Below, in pieces: positions 11,260 to 22,968 of a stretch of DNA of 64,000 nt. The notes below the pieces were generated by a model. The model did no database searches. It was not told where the DNA came from and saw only the letters and a list, made by a program, of their open reading frames with translations. Every line of letters starts with the position of its first letter. The stretch's first letter is position 1. The stretch is from Lumbricus rubellus (Eukaryota; Annelida; Clitellata; Crassiclitellata; Lumbricidae), in contig OX243824.1 of the NCBI GenBank assembly GCA_945859605.1, forward strand, positions 24,533,323 to 24,597,322, read 5' to 3'. Both the position numbers and the translations under genes were made by a program.

Positions 11260-11500
11260 TACATCGAGTTGAGGACTTTAGGAGTAATTAAACACTGGAT
11301 GCTACTACCATTGCTATTACCACTGTTTCAACTACTACTACTGCTGCTATTATTGCGAGTGCTGCAACTACCACTACAACAGCACTACTACTCCTACTGC
11401 TATTGTCACTAATACTGCTACTACAACTACTAGTACTCCTGCTGGCACAACAACTACTGCTACAACTATTAATAATATTGCGAGCATTGTCATTAATACA
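11260..11500. repeat. Degenerate (CTA/CTG)n triplet region
   Basis: Repeated ACTACTACTGCTGCTATTA-like triplets with no clean period. Intronic. Confidence 0.7.
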
Positions 11501-11819
11501 ATTGCTTTACTCATGCTCATGATACAATAAACATAATTGCTCTTCAATAGAGTACCGTCTTCAACGTGTTTTCTTCACGCTGGTCGTAGTAGTTGCTACA
11601 CACGAAAAGAAGCAAACTAATAGAGGTTCAATTGCTTTAGCGCAGGTGTACATTCTGAATTTTTTAGATAAGTACACGCCGCCGCAGAAAAAATCGCCTT
11701 CTTCGGGCAAAACTTTCTGACGACCTATTTTTTAGTCGTCAGGTGGTTTTCGGATGATTTGTTTTCTCTTTATCACGGCGCAAAAAGCTCAAATTTCATG
11801 ATTTCTTCTTCCCAAATCG

Positions 11820-12260
11820 CGAGTATACATGACAGTACTATACGGTTGTGAGACATGGACAATGACCAAGATAATGAAAAAAAAGATTAATGCATGTGAG
11901 ATGTGGATTTGGAGGAAGATGCAGAGAATATCTTGGAAAGAAAAAAGAACAAATGAGTGGGTGCGCACAGAAATTGGTATCAATATGGATGAGTCGTTAC
12001 AACAAACAGTGCTAAGAAGAAAGTTGGTTTTCTTTGGTCATGTTATGCGTTCAAATGGTTTGGAGAAAGATATGATGCTGGCATGCGGCGAGGGAAGGAG
12101 AAAACAAGGGCGACCAAGGAAAAGGTGGTTGGACGATGTTCGAGAAACAACAGGAATGAATCTGGCACAACTAAGAGAAGCGACATCAGAAAGAAAGCAA
12201 TGGAGAAGGCTGGCCATGACGATCGCTAGAGTTCAACGAACTGACAGCACAAGGTGACAA
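11820..12260 (+). mobile_element. LINE 3' fragment (RT C-terminus)
   Basis: Intact 142-codon frame 11829-12257 in the C-terminal part of a LINE reverse transcriptase. It starts at the TVLYGCETWT block, followed by RKMQRISWKEKRTNEWVR, FGHVMRSNG and GRPRKRWLDDV. The catalytic YADD core is missing (5' truncation). A related but different copy is at 29195-29395. It lies antisense in a myosin intron, ending about 60 bp from the 12321-12493 exon. Confidence 0.85.
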
Positions 12261-12320
12261 GGTGACTCGCGTATACTCTAGAGTACCGGATACAGCCCTG
12301 CTTTAGCGGTATAAACCAAC

Positions 12321-12493
12321 CGTCGACAAAAGAAGCTGTCAGAGCCATGCACGACTTCATACGAATGGCTGTCCACTCTAAGATGCAAGGCGGATAGTAG
12401 CGAGAACATTTCACATCGATGCTTTGACTCTGCAGCAGTTTCTGTTGACAGACGACACCGTAACCAAGACTATGCTTCGTGTCCGAAACGTAT
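12321..12493 (-). CDS. Myosin-XV-like MyTH4 exon, C-terminal half
   Basis: 173 bp. The acceptor TTTTCGTTTCAG lies above 12493, the opening base completes a Lys codon, and the exon ends one base into a Gly codon at donor GTTGGT. It encodes YVSDTKHSLGYGVVCQQKLL, PPCILEWTAIR and MALTASFVD. The C-x-x-[KR]-LL ... R-x-x-PP-x-x-LEW-x-A signature is the second half of the MyTH4 domain, a helical module that links myosin tails to microtubules or cargo. The join to 13219-13457 restores a KYLLKYVSD motif. Confidence 0.85.
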
Positions 12494-13218
12494 CTGAAAC
12501 GAAAAGCCAAGCAACATGTCACTTATGTTTCGGCAATTGCTGCTCTATAGCGGCCTGTCACTTGACGTACTGCCTTTTTTGTTCTTAGCCTGCCTGATGG
12601 TCTGCCAAAAATTATTTTTTATTTGTAATATCTTCTTTGCATTTGATTTCTTCGACTTGACGAATGACTTTCATGGCCCTGAGGCGACCACCTGAAACTG
12701 TAGGCCTATAGCTGGCACTGCCACAGCATTTCGACAATTTATTAAGCGCCTCTATCAACAGCTGCAACCTTTGGGCTGCTAATGGTGGGGGGGTTTAGAC
12801 GGGTGGCAGGGATCGGATGCCATAAGCCTCCATTTCACATGTAAATACATACATGCACACAGACATACAAGCAACAAGCATGCATGCACAATAACATACA
12901 AACATACACAGATGCAAAATGCATAAATGTAAATTAATATTAAATTTATGTCATGTCAATCACCAACGTCGCCGCGCGACGGTTGGTCACATTTATAAAT
13001 TTATAGCCCTACAAAGGCCCTACATATATACGATACAAACATACATGCATTCATATTATTTTACACATAAGCGTGCATATCTACTAATGCAGACGCATCT
13101 ACTAATGCATGATATTATATCTATACATACATTACGCACACAATTATATCTTTTCAATTCTTTTATGATACGTTTACAGAATGTTTCGGTTGATTCATCC
13201 ATCGGTAGATATACTGAC
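12494..13218. other. Intron, no gene
   Basis: Short CATACATA/CATGCA patches around 12845-12920. No gene or TE recognised. Confidence 0.6.
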
Positions 13219-13457
13219 TTGAGCAGGTATTTCGCGAGAGACTGGCTCGGCTGAAAGCAGCTGAGGCAGCCAGCCAAAAGGATCCAAGCGCTGGATGGCT
13301 CACAGAATCCGCTGCCAGAGTAGAGAGTCTGGTTGCACAGCTGGATGAGAATCTCGTCTCTCAGCGGCTCGCTCGACAGACCTTTCTGGATAAGCATATC
13401 GGCCACCAGCCGACGCCGCTTCTCCGTAAGACCCGAATCCGCTGTGTACATCAGGAT
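13219..13457 (-). CDS. Myosin-XV-like MyTH4 exon, N-terminal half
   Basis: 239 bp, 79 codons plus two bases, between acceptor TGATCATTTTCAG and donor GTCAGT. It encodes ILMYTADSGLTEKRRRLVAD, then LSSEPLRDEILIQLCNQTL, then WILLAGCLSCFQPSQSLAKY. LRDEI-x-x-QL-x-x-Q and W-x-LL-x-x-C-L-x-x-F-x-PS are the hallmark of MyTH4 domains. The start is phase 0 with the exon at 19141-19239, giving FKL-ILMY. The open frame continues past the donor without meaning. Confidence 0.9.
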
Positions 13458-13504
13458 CTGAAAATGATCACCACCGTGACTAGATGGAACATCGGTTTAT
13501 TACA

Positions 13505-13750
13505 TGGCGCAGCATGAAGATAATAATAATAAAGAATAGGAAGAAGAGGAGGAAGCGGAGGAGGAAGAGAAGGGGGAGGTGGAGAAGGAGGAGGAAGACT
13601 AGAAAGAGCATAAGTAAAATCAGGAGGATAAGAAGGAGTATGAGAAGGGGAAGAAAGAGAAGGAGAAGGAGAAAGAGAAGGAATAGGAGAAGAAGACGAA
13701 AGGAGAGAACAAATAAAAGGAGGGGATGCAGAGGAGGAGTAGGAGGAGAT
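13505..13750 (+). repeat. Polypurine tract (GGA/GAA)n
   Basis: About 245 bp almost entirely A/G on the plus strand. The lysine/arginine-rich open frame over it is an artefact. Confidence 0.9.
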
Positions 13751-14124
13751 TATGGTAAAACAACAATCTTCTGATTTAATTACTTGTGTAGGACCTCTGT
13801 CACATTACCAAAGACATCTATCAAATGAAGATTCGAGTATATATATTGGTAATAAGAATTTTTCCAAATTACAGACGCCTGCAGCCAAAGTGTGTAAACA
13901 AGTCTTAACCTCGATGTCATACATTATTATAACACATGCAGACTAATGTTTGTTACTAATTAAAACTGACAGAACGCAGCATGATTGCAGTCAAGTCATA
14001 GTATGAAGGATATCATATATCAATGAAGTCGAATTTGACTATGTGGCAGCTTTGCAAGGCGTTATATGTCCTGCTGTCCCTTTTAGCAATGCCATCTAGC
14101 GAATGAAAGTCTGAAGTCGACTTT

Positions 14125-14164
<40 letters not shown>

Positions 14165-14175
14165 TTATAATCGAT
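13751..14175. other. Intron, no gene
   Basis: AT-rich sequence with an (AT)n run at about 14128-14156. Nothing else supported. Confidence 0.6.
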
Positions 14176-14373
14176 CAGGGCTGTTATACGGAATTTTTTG
14201 AGCTGCACAACCCCTTCTTTCCTTTCCAATCTAATTCTAAATTACTTCCAATCGGAGGACAATGACCTTTTTAGCTAGTTTTAACTGAACAGAAGAGTGC
14301 TTCTACAACAGTACTGCACAAATCCATTTAGAACTTCACATTTTGTGTACAACTGCACGTTTAAAAAGCGCTG
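14176..14373 (+). mobile_element. Short interspersed repeat, copy 3 (MITE with 8-bp duplication)
   Basis: Best-delimited copy of the 195-bp family. Starts CAGGGCTGTTATACGG and ends GCACGTTTAAAAAGCGCTG. The flanks TAATCGAT (14168-14175) and TAATAGAT (14374-14381) are an 8-bp duplication with one mismatch. This argues for a non-autonomous hAT-type MITE. Confidence 0.7.
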
Positions 14374-14401
14374 TAATAGATCCAGGGTTCTTGTGTTTTG
14401 G

Positions 14402-14437
14402 TGGGTAATGGTAAGACTCCGGTCTTACCATTACCCA
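14402..14437. repeat. Perfect 16-bp-stem palindrome
   Basis: TGGGTAATGGTAAGAC, loop TCCG, then the exact complement GTCTTACCATTACCCA. It lies about 30 bp past MITE copy 3. Confidence 0.9.
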
Positions 14438-14845
14438 TCATCGTTGCTATAATTACGATTTGTCTGGACGTGAGGATGCATGGTACAGACAGCCAATCGT
14501 ATCGATCAGCAATTTGCTCCACTTAGTCGGCCAATCAGTCAAACTCAATCATTGGTTGGTTTCCACTGAGTGAGATCTATGTGACAATACTCGAATCAGA
14601 GAAAAACACCAACACGCGTGATGCACAGTGTAGTATATTAGTATTATACACGCAGCCTCTGCAGGGTTGAAAGTGGTTTGGAAAAGTTGTCGGGTCTGAC
14701 TTTGGCGGACGAGCCGACGCCATTGACCAGAACATTTCTCTGACGACCTTTTTTCACAAATCATATGCAATTTTTTTTACCTATTTTTTAGACCTGACGA
14801 CTTTTTTAGTCATTCGCAACTGATTTTTGGTAAACAAGAGACCCG

Positions 14846-15303
14846 CCGGTGTCACGAAATAGAGTATCCCCCGTATTAAAAGTATCCCCAAAATGAGGAA
14901 AAGTCGAAAAAAACACTTACGCGTGCTTTTATTTTTGCAAATTAATTTTCATCTGCTTTGTTTTGAACAATGACACTAACAGGTATGTTTATTCCTACTA
15001 GATAATTTGTTTTGCTTTGTTTTTATAGCACTTAAAACGTTTAAAACACATAAAAACACTTGGAGACACTAAATAAATTCGAGTTGCCTTTCTCTTGGCA
15101 TTGCTTAGGTCACTTAAAACAATTAGAGTCACTTTAAATTTTGATTAGAGTATAATTGTTTTAATTATACACATTTTTCAAAAAATGGGATAGAATGGTT
15201 TATCCCCCCGGATAGTCTAGACCGGTTAATTCATTTCCGGGCGGATAGATTAATTCACCCCCCCGGATAGCTTTTGGGGGGATAATCCTTTTCGTGTCAC
15301 CGG
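14846..15303. mobile_element. Putative TIR element (458 bp)
   Basis: Left end CCGGTGTCACGAAATAG and right end (reverse complement) CCGGTGACACGAAAAGG form a 14-bp TIR with one mismatch. Interior near each end has TATCCCCC blocks. I could not identify a target duplication and there is no ORF. Confidence 0.5.
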
Positions 15304-16500
15304 CAACCGCAGGTCCCGAAAATCGATGCTGGACCAACCGGGCTCACTTTAAACCCTGTGCAGCCTACACATAAGAGAAACGTTGCCATATATCCATTGC
15401 TCGTGCTTTGGCACTGCCCGTCCTCAGCTTCGGGGAAGTACATGTAGGAGGGTGACACTAAATCATCCTTGACAAGACATAGTGTCGTTAAACAGAAAAC
15501 AGGGTACACATAGTGTCGTCTACATATCCCTCTCCACACGTATCTCCCTCTCCTTATTCTTTCTTTCCCTATTCTTCCCCTAATACGATGTCAGTAAGTG
15601 TAGGCCTATATTGACACTCAGGGATCCCACTTGCTGATAGCAAAGTCCATGTTGACATTTTGTAGGCTATTGCACCTGCTAATAATATTATCATGTTGGC
15701 GAGGCTGTGAAATCACGCTACAGTCAAACAATTATAGTCACTCGTGATTCATTCGAGCCGGGGCTTAACGTCAGTGCCTTTTAATGACATGGGTGTCACC
15801 ACTACTTTCAAAGGTGAGGTCGCAATTAAAAGCTACGCCTTTTTCGTGTAAATTTATGCACAGCTGAGAAATTTATATCTTAGCCAGGCACGAAAGCCAG
15901 GGAGGAGGTTAGATAACGGTAGACAAAGCATGAAAACCCTCCCAAAAGGTCCACTCAACCTTCCATTCGGCAGATCGCGTTGGTAAATTGAGCGGCAGGA
16001 TGTGATGGACGCCTTGCATGGCTGCCAACAGTTAAATTCGACTCCTGTAATAACTTGTTATCATCCATAGCCTACTATGAGTCTTGATCATAGCCTATTG
16101 CGTTGTGTCCGTTTGAAAAAATAGAAGAAGATTATTATTATAGCCTACACTGATCAAGTTCAACAACAGAGAATTAGTCTAGCAATCGCCACTTAGGCCC
16201 GTTTCACACAGTCTATCATTGTAAACACCACGAATGATAATACTATATTACTCTACTATAATACAAGGACGTATTTTATTCTCGTGTGGAAGAACGCAAC
16301 CCTCTCTATAAAGCAATGCCTATCGCAGATACCAGAGCAGTTTTATTACGCTAGTTGCAAGTAAAATTGATAAAATCTTGTGTACAGCTTAAAAACGACG
16401 TCACATAAATATTGTCATTTGAACAGACACAGACCATGCCCGAATATTTTACATATATGTATGCATAGATACATAATATAGGCACACATAGGCCTACATA
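15304..16500. other. Intron, no gene
   Basis: Nothing recognised apart from scattered TAGGCCTA words. Confidence 0.6.
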
Positions 16501-16512
16501 TGCATAAACAAT

Positions 16513-16556
16513 TACATACATACATACATACATGCATACATACATACATAAATACA

Positions 16557-16590
<34 letters not shown>

Positions 16591-16691
16591 CATACATACA
16601 TACATACATACATACATACATACATACATACATACATACATACATACATACATACATACATACATACATACATACATTACATACATACATA
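16513..16691. repeat. (CATA)n microsatellite
   Basis: About 180 bp of CATA with few interruptions. Confidence 0.95.
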
Positions 16692-16838
16692 CAGTATGAG
16701 AATTGTGGAAAAATAACTGGGGGGGTTGGCCTATGATAAACTTGAAATTGGGGTATGAAAAACATACTTTAACATGGGGCTCTAAAAATGACTGGGGGGG
16801 TTGAACCCCCCCCAACCCCCCCGGCAATTCTCACCCTG
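16692..16838. mobile_element. 147-bp MITE inside (CATA)n
   Basis: Ends CAGTATGAGAATTG and (reverse complement) CAGGGTGAGAATTG. Flanked by CATACATA on both sides, consistent with an 8-bp duplication but uninformative in a CATA array. A left-end relative of the same family is at about 21053-21160. Confidence 0.6.
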
Positions 16839-16857
16839 CATACATACATACATACAT

Positions 16858-17290
16858 ACATGCTTCCTAAATTTGCGCCTGTCTCTGCCTATATGCGTGA
16901 CGTGCTGCACTGGCTGCCTGTGTCCCAGCGGATCTTATACCGCATTGCTGCTGTGGTCTCTCGCTGTGTCCTCCCCTGTGCTCCGTCATACTTGCGTGAT
17001 CTGTGCTGTCCAGTCTCTGACTTTGCAGCGCGTCGTGTACTTCGCTCTTCGTCTAAAGGTGAGCTTCTGGTCCCGCGGGCTCGCTTGGCTATTAAGCAGC
17101 GCCGTGCTTTCTCGGTCGTGGGGACTACTGTCTGTAACGACCTCCCGGTTACGCTTCGCTCACTACTTGTGGTCCATCCGGCTGCGTTCTACAAGTCCCT
17201 CAAGTCTTTTTTCTTTGTTCGTGGTTGGGCTGGGAGCTCCTCTGAGTAGTTTCTTGAAGGGGCGCTATATAAATGCTCTGAATGAATGAA
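16858..17290 (+). mobile_element. LINE 3' fragment with (ATGA)n/(CATA)n tail
   Basis: Frame from about 16860 to the stop at 17247-17249 encodes the C-terminal region of a LINE reverse transcriptase: RDVLHWLPVSQRILYRIA, DFAARRVLRSS, AFSVVGTTVCNDLP and FYKSLKSFFF. The 3' UTR is only about 40 bp: CTTGAAGGGGCGCTATATAA, TGCTCTGAATGAATGAAT, then CATA repeats. The last codons plus UTR match the tail of the SINE copies in this window, so this LINE, or a close relative, is their likely partner. Confidence 0.85.
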
Positions 17291-17600
17291 TGAATGAATA
17301 CATACATACATACATACATACATACATACATACATACATACATACATACATACATACATACATACATACATACATACATACATACATACATACATACATA
17401 CATACATACATACATACATACATACATACATACATACATACATACATACATACATACATACATACATACATACATACATACATACATACATACATACATA
17501 CATACATACATACATACATACATACATACATACATACATACATACATACATACATACATACATACATACATACATACATACATACATACGTACATACACA
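17291..17600. repeat. (CATA)n microsatellite at LINE 3' end
   Basis: About 310 bp of nearly perfect CATA directly following the LINE tail. All long open frames over it are artefacts. Confidence 0.95.
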
Positions 17601-17860
17601 CACATCGGTGCATACGCGCATCCACGCATCAATGTATATGCATTATGCATGCAATGCCATGCATACACGCCAGATTCGTCTACTGTTTTCCGAATGGAAG
17701 CCCAATCAAATGTATGATCTGGCGTGGGACTTCCTGAGTAATCTAACATCAATCACAGCAAATGGCGCATAATTTCAACGTCGCCTCAGATTACAGGCGA
17801 TATAGCCGTCGAAATGACGACATCAGCATCCGTTTTACGGTAGCATATACGGTAGCACGA

Positions 17861-18059
17861 TACATATACATATACATACACATATACATATACATACGCA
17901 TACGCATACACATACACATATACATATACACATACATACGCATACACATACACATATTCACATACATATACATGTATACACACGCATACGCAATACGCAT
18001 ACACATACACATATTCACATACATATAACACATACACATATACATATACATATACAAAT
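17861..18059. repeat. (ATACAC/ATACAT)n repeat
   Basis: Interrupted hexanucleotide-like array. The same type resumes at 18886 after the intervening TIR element. Confidence 0.9.
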
Positions 18060-18881
18060 GAAGCCTTGATCGGAAGAACCACTAGAGTCCATTTTTACGA
18101 TTTTGAGATATTCACAAAATAAACTTTGTAAGTCTACAAGTACTTCACCTATGAAAATATGGAAATAACATTTGGCACATGTGTTGATATGTGTTGTCTC
18201 TGCAACATGTTAAAATTATATTGGCTAACCAGCTAGGTGGCGCCACATACAAATTTTTTTAACATGCTGTATATGGCAATTTTTAGGACATTTTTCCCCA
18301 AGTTGTCAGTGTGCATACAGGATATTCAAGAATTGTCCTATAAGGATAATTTCAAAGTTGCTTTTCAGTAGCAAAATAATATAACCAATTAAAAATGAAT
18401 AAAATTTTATAAGGTGACGCTTTATTTTAGTGGATTGTCCTTGTGTTGTGAGTAACTTAATGCCAATATGTGGAATTTTCATCGTCAGTGTAAGATTTCC
18501 GTTCTAAGACAGGATTATTTAGAGTCATGATGGTATAGTGCAGATGCTTCAGCGCCAAACACACATACATGCATGCATGCATACATACATGCATGCATAT
18601 ATGCATAAATACATACATACATACATACGTACATGCAATCATGCATGCTTGCATACATACATAGGCCTACATGTGAATTCATGGAAGAACCACTGAAGTC
18701 CATGGACATCCGTGGTTATTGCATGAACACTATATTTTATTTTCATTATAACTTTGGACTGACGTTAGTTTTCGGAAAAAGGAACTTGTCAATACATGCT
18801 CTATAGCATTAAGAATGGCAGGACACAGATAACTAAAAAATGTCAAAAATGGACTCTAGTGGTTCTTCCGATGAAGGCTTC
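18060..18881. mobile_element. 822-bp TIR element in ATACAT repeat
   Basis: Two 37-bp terminal inverted repeats (18060-18096 and 18845-18881) differ at one base. The left starts GAAGCCTTGATCGGAAGAAC. Possible 4-bp duplication AAAT (18056-18059, 18882-18885). A third, internal partial copy of the terminal sequence occurs near 18679-18702. No transposase frame; probably non-autonomous. Superfamily unknown. Confidence 0.75.
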
Positions 18882-18885
18882 AAAT

Positions 18886-19012
18886 ACATATACATATACA
18901 TATATATATACATTTACATATACATATACAATTATACATATGTATATACAATTATACATATAAATATACACATACATATGCACATACACAATGTTTTTAC
19001 ACATATACATAT

Positions 19013-19043
<31 letters not shown>

Positions 19044-19094
19044 TACATACATGTATACATAGACATATACAATTATACATAATTATACATATAC
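18886..19094. repeat. (ATACAT)n repeat, continuation
   Basis: Same repeat type as 17861-18059. It runs to within 50 bp of the myosin exon at 19141. Confidence 0.9.
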
Positions 19095-19140
19095 AGCGTG
19101 TGATGTCGCTGCTGTAGTCATCCAGCTTTGAATTACTGAC

Positions 19141-19239
19141 CAATTTGAAAGCATCGAGCGAATCTTTTTGGTCCATTGACGTCTGTTTCGGTAGAAACGG
19201 GACTCGAATGAGTTCCTTCGTCGCAAACAACGACCTCCC
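19141..19239 (-). CDS. Myosin-XV-like exon at start of MyTH4
   Basis: 99 bp, exactly 33 codons in phase 0 on both sides. Long pyrimidine tract (CTTCTTCTTCTGTTCTG) with acceptor GCGTAG, and donor GTCAGT. It reads GRSLFATKELIRVPFLPKQ, then TSMDQKDSLDAFKL. The pattern of a basic turn, PFLPKQ, then an acidic helix leading into F-K-L-I-L is what precedes the first long helix of MyTH4 domains. It joins 24125-24258 (SKYVNIYLR) to 13219-13457. Confidence 0.8.
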
Positions 19240-19280
19240 CTACGCACAGAACAGAACAGAAGAAGAAGACACCCGATTAT

Positions 19281-19530
19281 AATGTATATGTATAATGTGT
19301 ATGTATATGTGTATGTGTATGTAACTATGTATATGTGTATATGTGTATGTGTATGTATATGTATATGTGTATGCGTATGTGTATGTGTATGTAACTATGT
19401 ATATGTGTATATGTGTATGTATATGTGTATGTATATGTATATGTATATGTGTATGTATGTGTACAATTGTATATGTACAATTGTATATGCATATGCATAT
19501 GTATTTGTATATGATTGTATATGTATATGC
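19281..19530. repeat. (GTATAT/GTGTAT)n repeat
   Basis: Imperfect TG/TATG array on the plus strand, abutting the left TIR of the next element. Confidence 0.9.
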
Positions 19531-21964
19531 ATTAGACTGGTCCAAAAAACTGAGCATTGAAATATTTGAAAGGCATGTTGTTTTTTATGTACATCTGGTA
19601 CAAGAAACCCACAGTGCAAAATATTAAAACACTGAGGCTCTATCTTCAGGTCCCTCAATGCTGTCAAAGTTTTAGCATGCTTACTACATTGTAAACGGTG
19701 CAATATAACTGGCTTCCAATCGACAAGCACTGAACCTTCCATTTTAGCTGTTAGCGATATTAGTGAATTGCCAGCATGAAAAGCAGCTGCAATTAGTGTT
19801 TAATTGATTATCTAGTGTCGAATAAAAAAATATATAAGAATGCTGTCAGCATGTCACATTGTCGGTTCCGAAAGTCGAATTTGACCATGAAGATTACGAT
19901 GAAGCTCCGCCACCTGGGGTAATGCTTAATGTCTTCGCTCTTCGTCAGCGAGTCATTGAAGGTGCTGAATGTTGCAACTAATCTCAGAAATCTCTCTGCC
20001 CCATCATTCACGACTTGGTCTGTAGGCCTACTTAAGAGGAAGATCCAAAAAACGTCTCCTTAATACAAAGAGGTTTCATAAACCTCCGGCTCTCTGTTAT
20101 TTCCTCTCCTTGTTTTCCTTAGGGAACTACCTCTTGCAGTCTAGGTTATTCTTCTTTACTTTTGTCTTGATTATCTCTTTTTTTATTCATTAACTACTTC
20201 TTGGAGGAAAATAAGAACCCAGCAATGTCAATTCCTAAATACCAGAAATGAAGCATGCATGAAAGTGTAGTAAATGCCGCCTTATAGTGATCTTCTCATT
20301 TACAGCGTTGTGTAAGTCATCCAGGTAAGCAAAGTCATTCACAGCAGCACCACAAGCTCTTGGAGCCACTACGCTGCAGGTACTGGATTAGATCAGGACA
20401 ATGAAAACAGCCACTTCTCAGATTACAGCTTCCCCGATCCTGGCTGGTTTCATTGGCTCAAAAAAGTGAAAACATCACAAATTTGAGTATACGTAAATGA
20501 ACTTTGTTATCTGTCGTGCATTGTGGAGTGTGAAGATCCCCTGTTAGAAAATACAGAAGCAGTTTACACAGTTCTGGAGGTCTTCATGACCAAGATAGCT
20601 GCATCTTGGCACTTCCTGCAGTCGTCTATTTTAGAGCCTGAAATGCACGGACTAGCGGACTGTTATGATGAAAGACCACTGTTGGTGATAAACGTTTGAA
20701 TAGCTGGATATCGGGTCCAGAAGATGAGTCCATCACAACTGTGAAGACTGTATCCAACATAGACTTTGTTGTGAGATGTCTGTACAATTTAAACGCAAGA
20801 GAGGTCAACAAAATACAACACTGAACAGTTACTAACATCCGTACTGGATCCCATGCCAGTGTTGTAAGCAGTAGAGTCAAATAAAATAGCTTCAATAGGT
20901 TTTTTCAATGTCCATTCTTCATTGATCTTGACAGCGACGTTGGTCATGGCAGTTCCAGTAGGCTACCCGATGGAAGTTTGGGCACAGCAATGAACTCATC
21001 GAATTTGATATTTGGGCTTGAAATCAACAGTTATTGACAAAAGGTCAACTCAGTGTGAGAATTGTGGAAAAATAACTGGGGTTGAACCATGATTCACTTG
21101 GAATTGGGTGTGTGAAAACATACTTTACTATGGGGCTCTAAGAAAGACTGGGGGCTGCCCTGGGCCAACCTATGTGCCCTCTTCTTTCTCCTGTAAGGTC
21201 TGCTACAGTTACCTCACCATTCCAGAGTGGAACTAAGAGGGCATCTTCTTTCTTGACTTCGTGGATGAAGGAATCTCTCAGATTGACGCTATAATGTTTC
21301 GTCTGTCAACCCTGGCATGCCTAAGTGAGCTTTAAGAAATAGACCCTTGGCCATACAGTATTGGACTGCAAATAGGATGTGACTAGAAAACCTGTTAAAA
21401 ATAATGCTGCGGTCCAGCGTTGAAACCAGCTCAATTTATTGAACATCATGGGGGCACGTGCCCTAATGCTCCCTTCGAGTCTCCTAAGGGTAGGTCTGTT
21501 TAAGTATAGGCCTACTTATCAATGTTCTGAGAGAGACAACCAACAAATTTATGAAAATTGTTCTTGAAAACATCAGTTTCCAGCCACATTAAGGTTGTCA
21601 GCAGCCCGATATTCAATGTAAAAATTAACGAAAAACCATTATATTTTGAACCCCATTTTGGGGGAGACCCCATGGTCAGATCTTATCGGATTTTGGATAT
21701 TTTATTCAGCAGCGAATCCTGATAAGGAAACCGTACAGAAAGCTTGTGTTATAATTTTTCCCAGGTCAAACTGCAAATTGCATGGACTATCAATATATAG
21801 CCCCAAAACCCCATCTTTGATGCTCGTGAGTGACTCCTTAATAATACAATTGTGGCATAAAATTTCACACAGGTACTTTTTAGATCAAAATGAACAAATG
21901 TATCAACATGCCTCAAAAATCCAAAAGAAAAATTTTTTCCCATGCGAATTTGGACCAGTCTAAT
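19531..21964 (-). mobile_element. 2.43-kb TIR element, decayed
   Basis: Left end ATTAGACTGGTCCAAA and right end its exact reverse complement (21949-21964): a 16-bp perfect TIR. Both flanks are ATATGCAT-type repeat, so no target duplication can be read. Broken minus-strand frames inside (for example 19808-20011, with DGAERFLRLV and SLTKSEDIKHYPRW; and 20626-20895) look like decayed transposon coding sequence, which I cannot assign to a superfamily. A 110-bp relative of the MITE at 16692 lies at about 21053-21160. Confidence 0.6.
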
Positions 21965-22140
21965 ATGCATATGTATTTGTATATGTTTTATGTATATGTA
22001 TATGTGTTTGTTATATTGTTTATTGTTGCCTGCGTTTCCATTGTGTGATGGTTACGTTAGATTAGACATAATTATTAAGAATGTTATGTGGTAATAATAT
22101 TCCTCTCTGAGGAAGGCACACGCAGCAGGGTTTAATGGTA

Positions 22141-22316
22141 GTCATCATTATTGTCGTCGTCATCATCATCATCATCATCATCGTTATTATCATCATCATC
22201 ATCATCGTTATCGTCATCGTCATCGTCATCGTCGTCGTCATCGTCATCATCATCATCGTCGTCGTCGTCATCATCATCATCGTCGTCGTGGTCGTATTCG
22301 TCATCATCATCATCAA
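22141..22316. repeat. (ATC/GTC)n microsatellite
   Basis: Imperfect triplet array. Frames giving poly-Ile, poly-Ser or poly-Met are artefacts. Confidence 0.95.
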
Positions 22317-22333
22317 GTTTGAAGATTAATTAA

Positions 22334-22790
22334 GCTTACTCCTTGGTCTTACATCGTGTGTTGGTAAATGCATTATTTCGTTTTTACATTATTTCATTTG
22401 AGGGGAAGGCGTTAAAACGCTCCAAACACGCCCTAAATACGGGCCAATGTAAATCGCTTAAGGTAGCAGCGTCTACGTCTACTGTGGGAGCCAGTACAGC
22501 TGGGTAGGTAACAGGTGTGAAGACTTCGTCAGATCAGATAATTTTGTGAGTCACATCGAAAGAGGCGACGAGAAACGAGACTGTGTGTGTGTTCGTGCGT
22601 GTGTGTGTGTGTGACTGACTGGCTGCATGCCTTTAGCGACACTGCTTCAAGTGCTTCATATCAAGCTTGACTAGACTAAGTGTTGCCCTCCTTCTTTTTT
22701 CAGGCTTGGGACTGGCATTGCCAGAGTTCGAACAGTGGTGGAATTTTTAGACAGTAATGTCTATTTTTCGCATTTGCTATAGTATTAGGG
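22334..22790. other. Intron, no gene
   Basis: A short (GT)n lies at 22583-22612. Otherwise no supported feature. Confidence 0.6.
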
Positions 22791-22794
22791 CCTA

Positions 22795-22968
22795 TATAGG
22801 AGACAATATTATATAGGAAACAGTATTACATAGGAAACAGTATCATATGGGATACATTATTATATAGGAAACAGTATTAAATAGGAGACAGTATTATATA
22901 GGAGACAGTATTACACAGGAGACAGTATTACACAGGAGACAGTAATACACAGGAGACATTATTATGCA
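22795..22968. repeat. 17-bp minisatellite, about 10 copies
   Basis: Consensus ATAGGAGACAGTATTAT; the later units read ACAGGAGACAGTATTAC. Period is a clear 17 bp. Early and late units form two sequence subgroups. Confidence 0.85.

Noticed and set aside
13484..13774. Arg/Lys-rich protein
   Set aside because: Encoded by a polypurine tract; no start context or conserved sequence.
16500..17625. Long open frames of CMYV/HTYI repeats over CATA arrays (also 23234-23696 and 52299-52884)
   Set aside because: Tetranucleotide repeats stay open in several frames on both strands; no codon constraint.
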